Of a stretch of DNA of 5,373 bases, positions 1-4,787 are shown one piece after another. The first letter of the stretch is position 1, and each line of letters starts with the position of its first letter. The position numbers and the translations under genes are program-made. The notes under the pieces were generated by a model, which saw only the letters and a program-made list of their open reading frames with translations, made no database searches and was not told where the DNA came from. Source of the DNA: Patescibacteria group bacterium (GTDB lineage Bacteria > Patescibacteriota > Minisyncoccia > Minisyncoccales > CG1-02-41-26); contig DYHM01000042.1 in NCBI GenBank assembly GCA_020724125.1, positions 1 through 5,373 of the forward strand. The letters run 5' to 3'.

Positions 1-15
1 TTAAATTTCATAAAT

Positions 16-819
16 TTATTTTATTTCTTTTAGAAATTCCTCGGCTATTTTGGCGGTTTCAGCGGCGCTTTGATAAAAAGATTTCCAGACAACAACAATG
101 TCGGCATCGTTAAAAATCGCTCTCTGGATTTCTTGAAAAGTGTCGGCGCCAGCCACAGCCACCATAATGTCGTAATTTTCTTTAATCCGCTGGATCTCGT
201 GATATGGAATTTCTGATTCGCGATCAAGGGTTTCCTCGTCTACTCCGCGATGTAAAATTACAACCTGGGGAAGTTTTTTTAATTGACGAAGAACGTTCAA
301 CGGAAATTCAACGTTCATCATATCAATCATTGCGTCTAAATTATATTTCTCGCAATTTTCAATAAAAGTATCTAATGTTTCTTTCGGCGCTTGGCCTAAA
401 GCAATAGCGCCGCCTGCTCCCCCTTGTTTGGCAATTTCTACTTCCCTCGCCCCTCTATCCATACATTTTAAATCAGCAACAATATAAGGCAAAAAAGATG
501 TTTTTGTTTTTTTAACCTTTTGATTAAAATCTGTTTTTACTTTTTTCTCTAAAAACTTTATCAATAATCTGTTCAAATCTATTTCGGATTCGGTTCTTGA
601 TTCAGATGGTTCAAGATCCAACAAATCATAACCTAAAACTCTTTGGCTCCACCAAAAATTTAACTTTTTAATCGCCCTTATCCCATAGGCCTTTATTAAT
701 GGCGTGCCAGCTTCAATAATAATTTTTTTATCCAAAGGGATTTGACTAATAATTTTTTCAGCTTCGTCTAACGCGCTATTCAGGGCAATCTGCAAATATT
801 TTTGTTTTTTGTCTAACAT
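16..819 (-). CDS. 3-hexulose-6-phosphate synthase-like protein (OMP decarboxylase superfamily), divergent
   Basis: This 267-residue protein belongs to the orotidine-5'-phosphate decarboxylase / HPS superfamily of (beta/alpha)8 barrels. It most resembles the HPS half of archaeal Fae-HPS proteins. Seen: the opening strand KYLQIALN (7-14), then EAGTPLIKAYG (36-46) with the usual metal-ligand Glu36, then ADLKCMD (115-121) giving the Asp116/Lys118/Asp121 triad, then IDMMNV (165-170) and HRGVDEE (190-196). Known: HPS interconverts ribulose-5-phosphate plus formaldehyde and hexulose-6-phosphate. Odd: the strand-1 Asp is Asn14, the usual VAGG is VAGA (222-225), and the phosphate-binding Gly-Arg of strand 8 is Trp245-Lys246. 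About 45-50 extra residues (roughly 54-108, with FWW and a Lys-rich stretch) lie between strands 2 and 3. Substrate and activity are therefore uncertain, and a non-HPS reaction is possible. The ATG at 819 fits where homologues begin; no Shine-Dalgarno is seen. It lies downstream of rpsB on the same strand. Confidence 0.8.
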   Translation of the reverse strand: MLDKKQKYLQIALNSALDEAEKIISQIPLDKKIIIEAGTPLIKAYGIRAIKKLNFWWSQRVLGYDLLDLEPSESRTESEIDLNRLLIKFLEKKVKTDFNQKVKKTKTSFLPYIVADLKCMDRGAREVEIAKQGGAGGAIALGQAPKETLDTFIENCEKYNLDAMIDMMNVEFPLNVLRQLKKLPQVVILHRGVDEETLDRESEIPYHEIQRIKENYDIMVAVAGADTFQEIQRAIFNDADIVVVWKSFYQSAAETAKIAEEFLKEIK

Positions 820-824
820 AAAAT

Positions 825-863
825 AAATTCAAAATGCAAATATCAAAATACAAAATGAAACTT
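825..863 (-). repeat. AT-rich leader repeat, copy 1 (before the HPS-like gene)
   Basis: On the plus strand this holds AAAATGCAAATATCAAAA (831-848) with AAATTC before it and GAAACTT (857-863) after it. The same arrangement occurs at 1881-1920. The first 24 bases differ at one position between copies, and the following 8-9 bases are less alike. Both copies have the same orientation relative to a minus-strand gene and end 3-5 bases before its ATG. It could be a dispersed intergenic repeat or a shared 5' leader element; I cannot tell which. Confidence 0.7.
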
Positions 864-899
864 TCAACCGCCCCAAAGCGCCGTGGTTTTAAAAACAAT
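854..899. repeat. GC-core dispersed repeat, copy 1
   Basis: This 46-base element has a GC-rich core inside AT-rich DNA. It starts AATGAAACT, contains CAACCGCCCCAA and ends GGTTTTAAAAACAAT. It aligns with 2271-2315 at about 40 of 46 positions with one indel (counted by eye). This copy has a degenerate core: the outer arms AACCGC and GTGGTT can pair with one G-T pair, but the inner stem of the other copy is lost. It lies between the micro-ORF and the HPS-like gene. Confidence 0.7.
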
Positions 900-922
900 A
901 AAAATAGTAAATAATTCTTGCA

Positions 923-1015
923 TTAAAGTTTTTTAGTTTTATATTTAGAAATTTTTTGATAATGCTGAAATATAAATCTGCTCGGAGCGCGATAAGCTAA
1001 TTTTCTCTTTTTCAT
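923..1015 (-). CDS. possible 30-residue basic micro-protein
   Basis: An ATG at 1015 opens a 30-codon frame ending in TAA at 923-925. The peptide starts MKKRKLAYRAPSRF and ends KYKTKKL, so it is very basic with an aromatic middle. I do not recognise it. It lies 97 bases downstream of rpsB and about 100 bases upstream of the HPS-like gene, all on the same strand, so it could be co-transcribed. In its favour, its middle (about 980-1000) is clearly richer in G+C than the surrounding spacer. Against it, it is very short, no Shine-Dalgarno precedes it, and a chance frame of this length is common. The rest of the 820-1112 spacer shows only the two repeats listed separately. Confidence 0.3.
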   Translation of the reverse strand: MKKRKLAYRAPSRFIFQHYQKISKYKTKKL

Positions 1016-1112
1016 TTGTTTTAAAGAATAATTTTTCACAAATTTTATTTGTATTTATTCCAATAAAAAATGACTGTTTAATTAACGACGAATTAGACTT
1101 GAAAATTTAAAT

Positions 1113-1877
1113 TTATTTAACCGCATTTTTTATTTTTTCAAGAATATATCTTACTGATGAAAGGGCGTCGTCATTGGCCGGAATAGGGTAATCAACCAAA
1201 GTGGGGTCGGCGTTAGTATCAACAATCGCGATTGTTTTTATATTTTTCCGCCGGGCTTCTTTTAAGGCCAATTTATCTCTAACAATATCGCAAATAAAAA
1301 CTGCCGCTGGGTATTCTTCTAAATTTTTAATTCCTTCAAATTTTTTTTTAAATATTGCCAATTCTTTTTCTTTCTTTATTCTTTCTTTTTTAGGAAATTC
1401 CTCGAATTTTGTTTCTTCTTTTTCTTTTTCTAATTCTCTATATCTTTTAATTCTTCCAGAAAAAACATTAAAATTAGTGAAGGTTCCGCCCAACCAACGT
1501 TCGGTCACAGAGGGGAAATTAAGTTCTTGCGCTATTTCTTTAACTAATTCTCTTAAGGGCGGTTTGGTTCCCACTAAAAGCAATGTCTTTTTTTGTTTTA
1601 TCAAATCAGAAATAAATTCTAAAGCCCTTTCTAAACAAACAGCTGTTTTTTGTAAATCAATTACATGAATTGTATTTTTAACCCCGATTACATAGTCTGC
1701 CATTTTAGGATGAAGCTTGGTTGCCCGATGTCCTAAAACCACTCCTTTTTCAAGCATTTCTTTAATTTTTATTCCGAACTTAAATTCTTTTTCTTTCTCC
1801 TCTTTTTTTTCTTCTTTTGTTTTTTCCTGTTTTTCTTCTTTTTTTTCCTCTTTTATTTGTTCTTCTAATTGAGTCAT
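1113..1877 (-). CDS. rpsB: 30S ribosomal protein uS2 with Lys/Glu-rich N-terminal extension
   Basis: uS2 binds the platform side of the 30S subunit near the head-body junction and is needed for uS1 docking in bacteria that have uS1. The family match is clear: KEMLEKGVVLGHRATKLHPK (39-58), IHVIDLQKT (70-78), LLLVGTK (99-105), RWLGG (127-131), IVDTNADP (218-225) and PIPANDDA (231-238). I start it at the ATG at 1877, giving 254 residues. A TTG at 1895 would add six residues (MHFKFS), but those bases lie inside a repeat that also precedes the HPS-like gene, where it is non-coding. Residues about 5-31 form a low-complexity Lys/Glu run absent from typical bacterial uS2, while the C-terminus ends soon after the core. 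EF-Ts (tsf), the usual downstream partner, is not in the 1.1 kb downstream that is visible. Confidence 0.96.
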   Translation of the reverse strand: MTQLEEQIKEEKKEEKQEKTKEEKKEEKEKEFKFGIKIKEMLEKGVVLGHRATKLHPKMADYVIGVKNTIHVIDLQKTAVCLERALEFISDLIKQKKTLLLVGTKPPLRELVKEIAQELNFPSVTERWLGGTFTNFNVFSGRIKRYRELEKEKEETKFEEFPKKERIKKEKELAIFKKKFEGIKNLEEYPAAVFICDIVRDKLALKEARRKNIKTIAIVDTNADPTLVDYPIPANDDALSSVRYILEKIKNAVK

Positions 1878-1880
1878 AGA

Positions 1881-1920
1881 AAATTTAAAATGCAAATATC
1901 AAAAATTAAATTTGAAACTT
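1881..1920 (-). repeat. AT-rich leader repeat, copy 2 (before rpsB)
   Basis: This is the second copy of the element at 825-863: AAATTT, then AAAATGCAAATATCAAAA (1887-1904), then a 9-base variable stretch and GAAACTT (1914-1920). It ends three bases before the rpsB ATG at 1877, and this supports that start over the upstream TTG. A weak minus-strand -10-like TATAAG lies at 1918-1923 without a convincing -35, so I do not call a promoter for rpsB. Confidence 0.7.
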
Positions 1921-2016
1921 ATAGAAACTTATTGCTTCAATGAAATTCTATTAATTTTCATTAATTTCCATTTTGTTTTTGAATTTTGAATTTAGAATTT
2001 ATCAATCTAATTGTCA

Positions 2017-2044
2017 TTGACCTTCTGTTATTTTCTAATATAAT
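2017..2044 (+). promoter_or_regulatory. sigma-70-type promoter for rpmE(-prfA)
   Basis: TTGACC (2017-2022) and a perfect TATAAT (2039-2044) are separated by 16 bases. Transcription would begin near 2051, giving a leader of about 15 bases before the rpmE ATG at 2066. AAGG at 2058-2061 is a weak, closely spaced Shine-Dalgarno candidate. This is the best promoter match I saw in the window. Confidence 0.75.
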
Positions 2045-2065
2045 AGAAAATGTAAAAAAGGCAAT

Positions 2066-2275
2066 ATGAAAAAAAATATCCATCCCAAATATTATTCAAA
2101 AATAAAAGTTCGTTGCGGCTGCGGCGCTCAATTTAAAGTTGGTTCAACAAAAGAATATCTTGAAACAGAAATTTGCAGCCAGTGTCATCCTTTTTACACA
2201 GGCAAAGAAAAATTAATTGATGTTGCGGGCAGAATCGAAAAGTTTAAAAGAAAATTAGAAAAAAAGAAAAAATGA
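2066..2275 (+). CDS. rpmE: 50S ribosomal protein bL31, zinc-binding (C+) type
   Basis: bL31 sits on the 50S central protuberance and reaches across to the 30S head, forming an intersubunit bridge. The 69-residue product is almost the usual length (about 70). It carries the family signatures: MKKNIHPKYY at the start, CGCG (17-20), and CSQCHPFYTGKEK (37-49). Cys17, Cys19, Cys37 and Cys40 are the four ligands of the zinc-containing form, so this is the zinc-bound type rather than the zinc-independent paralogue made under zinc limitation. The tail after AGRIEKF is strongly basic (KRKLEKKKK). The gene follows a good promoter closely. Its TGA stop falls within the first bases of a dispersed GC-core repeat. 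prfA follows on the same strand, an rpmE-prfA order also found in other bacteria such as many Firmicutes and Actinobacteria. Confidence 0.97.
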   Translation: MKKNIHPKYYSKIKVRCGCGAQFKVGSTKEYLETEICSQCHPFYTGKEKLIDVAGRIEKFKRKLEKKKK

Positions 2276-2315
2276 AACTCCCAACCGCCCCAAGGGGCGG
2301 GGTTTTAAAAACAAT
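2271..2315. repeat. GC-core dispersed repeat, copy 2
   Basis: This is a 45-base relative of 854-899 with the same AATGAAACT start and GGTTTTAAAAACAAT end. Its core is a perfect palindrome rather than a decayed one. The first bases overlap the end of rpmE and supply its TGA stop codon. Confidence 0.7.
2285..2306 (+). terminator. GC hairpin with short T run after rpmE
   Basis: CCGCCC (2285-2290) pairs with GGGCGG (2295-2300) around a CAAG loop that can close further to AA. GG and four Ts (2303-2306) follow. This could be a weak intrinsic terminator or attenuator between rpmE and prfA. The T run is short and broken by As, and the hairpin belongs to a dispersed repeat, so its function is not certain. 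Confidence 0.45.
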
Positions 2316-2515
2316 TAAACAAGTTAGATGCGCAGGGGAATAAGAAACAAGCGTCCTGCTCTGAAATTGGATATATAGAAACAAAACTTATTCCTGATAT
2401 TATTAGAGAGCCGCGCGCCGGGAAACCCCGCTTATATGGTTCAATTAGAGGTTTACAAATGCATCAATATTTACAAATGCATCAATATTTAGAAATCTAT
2501 TATGGAAGGATTTAA
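2309..2515 (+). pseudogene. orphan open frame, possible gene remnant upstream of prfA
   Basis: A frame of 68 codons runs from just after a TAA at 2306-2308 to a TAA at 2513-2515, overlapping the first 14 bases of prfA in another frame. It has no ATG, GTG or TTG before codon 51 (ATG at 2459), so as a gene it would lack its start. The middle reads IETKLIPDIIREPRAGKPRL and the end QYLEIYYGRI, with AT-leaning codon choice that looks protein-like. The 18-bp tandem repeat lies in frame, so LQMHQY appears twice. I do not recognise the sequence, and it does not resemble RF1 domain 1. It may be a decayed or truncated gene end, or chance. Confidence 0.25.
2452..2496 (+). repeat. 18-bp tandem repeat, 2.5 copies
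   Basis: The unit TTTACAAATGCATCAATA occurs perfectly at 2452-2469 and 2470-2487. A nine-base partial third unit with one change follows (2488-2496). The array ends five bases before the prfA ATG, so changes in copy number would alter the prfA leader without touching the coding frame. The unit contains the palindrome ATGCAT. Confidence 0.9.
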
Positions 2516-3251
2516 CCAATCTCAACCCTTAATTATTGAAATTCGGGCAGGGGCGGGCGGCGAAGAAGCCGCTCTTTTTGTCAAGGACCTTTTTGAAATG
2601 TACTCAAAATACAGTTTAAAAAAAAATTGGAAAACAGAAATCTTGGATGAAAACCCAAGCGAACTTAATGGTTTAAAGCAAATTATCTTAAAAATAAAAG
2701 GCGAAAATGTTTATTCTCTTTTAAGGCATGAAGCAGGGGTTCATCGCGTCCAACGAATTCCAAAAACAGAAAAGGGGAACCGAATTCACACCTCAACCGT
2801 CTCAGTGGCTGTCTTGCCAATTCCAACTGAAACACAAATTAAAATTCTTCCTTCTGATATAAAAATGGATTTTTATAAGTCCTCTGGACCCGGGGGTCAA
2901 TACGTCAATAAACGACAAACAGCCATTAGAATAACCCATTTACCAACGGGCTTGGTAATTACCTCTCAAACCTCTCGGAATTTAGAAGATAATAAAAAAG
3001 CGGCTTTAAATATTCTTCAAGCTAAACTTTATGAAAAAGAAATGTCAGCCCAAGAAGAAAAAATGAGTCAGGAAAGAAAAAGTCAGATTGGTTGGGCCCA
3101 ACGAGCCGAAAAGATAAGAACCTACAATTTTCCTCAGGATCGAATCACTGACCACCGAATAAAAAAAAGTTGGCGCAATATTGAAAAAATTTTAGACGGA
3201 AACCTCGACCCCCTGCTGGAAAAAATTCAGGAAAATTTAAAAGAGGAATAA
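2502..3251 (+). CDS. prfA: Peptide chain release factor 1, lacking domain 1
   Basis: This RF1 recognises UAA/UAG in the ribosomal A site and triggers peptidyl-tRNA hydrolysis. At 249 residues it is about 100 shorter than ordinary RF1 (about 360). It begins almost at the PCRF domain, with IIEIRAGAGGEEAALF at 11-26, so the N-terminal helical domain 1 is missing. Domain 2 carries the PxT codon-reading motif as PKT (87-89, in RIPKTEKGNRIHTS), which marks RF1 rather than RF2 (SPF). Domain 3 has GGQ at 131-133 (SSGPGGQYVN), followed by TAIRITHLPTG (140-150) and RTYNFPQDRITDHRI (206-220). The switch-loop region reads IGWAQRAEKI, with Trp198 where RF1 usually has Ser/Thr. An in-frame TAG at 2490-2492 excludes an upstream extension, and no Shine-Dalgarno precedes the ATG. 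prmC, the GGQ methylase often beside prfA, does not follow; the next gene is convergent. Confidence 0.93.
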   Translation: MEGFNQSQPLIIEIRAGAGGEEAALFVKDLFEMYSKYSLKKNWKTEILDENPSELNGLKQIILKIKGENVYSLLRHEAGVHRVQRIPKTEKGNRIHTSTVSVAVLPIPTETQIKILPSDIKMDFYKSSGPGGQYVNKRQTAIRITHLPTGLVITSQTSRNLEDNKKAALNILQAKLYEKEMSAQEEKMSQERKSQIGWAQRAEKIRTYNFPQDRITDHRIKKSWRNIEKILDGNLDPLLEKIQENLKEE

Positions 3252-3262
3252 ATTTAAAATAC

Positions 3263-3287
3263 GGAGTTATTTTCAGTCAAATACTCC
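3263..3287. terminator. small hairpin at the convergent prfA / transglycosylase boundary
   Basis: GGAGTTATTT (3263-3272) pairs with AAATACTCC (3279-3287), leaving one bulged T and a six-base loop. The loop contains the TGA stop of the minus-strand transglycosylase gene. It sits 12 bases after the prfA stop. Neither side has a clean T run, so it is at best a weak bidirectional terminator. Confidence 0.3.
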
Positions 3288-4760
3288 TTGGTCAATATAT
3301 TTTTGAAATTTTGACGCCTGTTCCATAATTTGATAAACATAACTTCGTCCGCCGGCAATCTCGCAAGTCCAAGTTAATTTAGTTGTTCCGCACAAATAAG
3401 CTCGGGCCGCGCTTATTTCATTTACTTCCTTTTGAGAAGTGGCGCCGAAATCACTCAAATATAAAGCGGCAGCCAAAAAAGCGTCTTTTATCCTCCATGG
3501 ATTAGACGGTTGAACTCCCAGAATATCCTCTACTCTTTTTTTATAACCCGCTTTTAACCAAGTGGTTGGCATCATTTGAGCCGGCCCCATCGCCCCTCCC
3601 CATTGAATCTTACCTCCATTAACGGCGCAAGAAACCGGAGTCGTGTCAATATCTAAACCCAATTCTTGAACAATTTCTTTAAAATAAGACCAGTGATTTT
3701 GAGTCATCACTCTTTGCCAAGAAACTTTCGGATAACGACAGAAGGGTTTTCCGCCGCAATTGCACTGACCAACATTTTTCCCAATATCAGATTCAATTTT
3801 CAAAAGACCAAGCAAAAAAGCCGGCCTAATCCCGGTTAATTGGCTGATTTCTTTGGCTAATCGATAAGCCGATTCCAGGGTTAAGGACTCTCCTTCCGCC
3901 ACCTGAGCTAATTCAAAAATTTTCTTTCTAATTTGTTGAGCCTTATTTTTAGATTCTGTTAAATATTTTTGATACAAAACCTCTTCGCCGCGGGTTTTTT
4001 TTAATAATTCTTTTTTGTAATTCCTAGTTTCTTCTTCTTCTTTTTTTTGAAGATTTACCAAAATCTGGGTTTCTTCTAATTCTTTTTTTTCTTTAACCAT
4101 TAAATCCTTTTGAGTTTCAAGAGAACTTTTTAAATCCTTAACATTTTTAAATAATTCTTGAACCTCTTGATTTATGGTTTCTGAAGCGACTAAATCATTA
4201 AAAAAATTGCTTAAACTTGACTCAGTCCAAAAAACTTCCATGAAAGATTTTCTTTCCTGTTCATATCTTAATTGCAAAAGGTTATTTAATCTTTGTTTAA
4301 TTCTATTAATTTCAAGGGTTGTTTTGTCAATTGATTTTTGAGTATCTTCAATTTGAAAATTAAGGTCTTTAACAATCAAGTTATTTTTGTAAATTTGATA
4401 ACCGAGACTTTCAATTTTTTGGGTTAAAATTTTAAGCTCGCCTTCCAGGGTTTTTTCTTTTTGTTTTATTTTTGAAATTTCAGTTTTATAGTCCTCGGCT
4501 TTGCTTTGAAAATAATTTTCGCATTTTTCTAAGACCGCTCGACAATTTTCTCGGCTTAGTTTATTGCATTCTTGGTCAATATTTTTAACAAAATTTGGAC
4601 AAACAAAAGAAGGGTCAAAATTTAAATCCTCGGCCCAACTGATGGAAACGCTCGCTAAAAGAGAAAAGAAAAGAATAAGAAAAAAAATTATCCGCCATTT
4701 TTCAAAATAGCCCGACTGGTTGTGAAAACGCAAAGAGAGACAAATTTTTGAAAATAACAT
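3273..4760 (-). CDS. Secreted coiled-coil protein with C-terminal lytic transglycosylase domain
   Basis: The 495-residue protein is predicted to be exported and to cut peptidoglycan glycan strands non-hydrolytically. Seen: a basic N-region, a hydrophobic segment at about 24-42, and a likely signal-peptidase I site after SWA (Ala43). Next comes a short Cys-rich block (Cys54, 66, 73, 80) and a long charged coiled coil (about 84-285) like those of EnvC/PcsB-type wall-hydrolase proteins. The C-terminal SLT-like domain (about 297-490) has LLKIESDIGKNVG with probable catalytic Glu323, GGAMGPAQMMPTTW (388-401) and AARAYLCG (451-458). The domain adds Cys333, 335, 341, 378, 457 and 466, suggesting disulfides. 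From memory, this layout recurs in Parcubacteria. The inferred role is wall remodelling at division or growth, with the coil as regulatory arm. It starts 27 bases after rplY, so the two are probably co-transcribed. A TTG at codon 10 is an alternative start. Confidence 0.88.
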   Translation of the reverse strand: MLFSKICLSLRFHNQSGYFEKWRIIFFLILFFSLLASVSISWAEDLNFDPSFVCPNFVKNIDQECNKLSRENCRAVLEKCENYFQSKAEDYKTEISKIKQKEKTLEGELKILTQKIESLGYQIYKNNLIVKDLNFQIEDTQKSIDKTTLEINRIKQRLNNLLQLRYEQERKSFMEVFWTESSLSNFFNDLVASETINQEVQELFKNVKDLKSSLETQKDLMVKEKKELEETQILVNLQKKEEEETRNYKKELLKKTRGEEVLYQKYLTESKNKAQQIRKKIFELAQVAEGESLTLESAYRLAKEISQLTGIRPAFLLGLLKIESDIGKNVGQCNCGGKPFCRYPKVSWQRVMTQNHWSYFKEIVQELGLDIDTTPVSCAVNGGKIQWGGAMGPAQMMPTTWLKAGYKKRVEDILGVQPSNPWRIKDAFLAAALYLSDFGATSQKEVNEISAARAYLCGTTKLTWTCEIAGGRSYVYQIMEQASKFQKYIDQGVFD

Positions 4761-4787
4761 ATTTTATTTTTTTTCTGTCTTGTTTTT

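Noticed and set aside
1..11. ATG on the minus strand at 9-11, four bases after the HPS-like stop, opening MKF
   Set aside because: It could be the start of the next gene, but only three codons are visible, so it cannot be supported.
45..227. A 60-codon minus-strand frame inside the HPS-like gene
   Set aside because: It is an out-of-frame shadow of a gene with clear family motifs, and its translation shows no recognisable domain.
1201..1668. A 155-codon plus-strand frame opposite rpsB
   Set aside because: It is antisense to well-conserved uS2 sequence; its Ser/Phe/Leu-rich composition is what the complement of Lys/Glu-rich codons gives.
1740..1877. Pyrimidine-rich tract as a regulatory or triplex-forming region
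   Set aside because: It is explained by Lys and Glu codons of the uS2 extension on the other strand.
1878..1895. TTG start for rpsB at 1895
   Set aside because: The six extra codons fall inside a repeat that is non-coding before the HPS-like gene; the ATG at 1877 is better placed.
1918..1946. Minus-strand promoter for rpsB using TATAAG at 1918-1923
   Set aside because: No hexamer at 15-18 bases matches a -35 box, and such -10-like strings are expected in DNA this AT-rich.
2413..2432. GC-rich stretch around 2411-2431 as part of a structured RNA or tRNA
   Set aside because: Only a four-base stem (CGGG/CCCG) forms; there is no cloverleaf or extended pairing.
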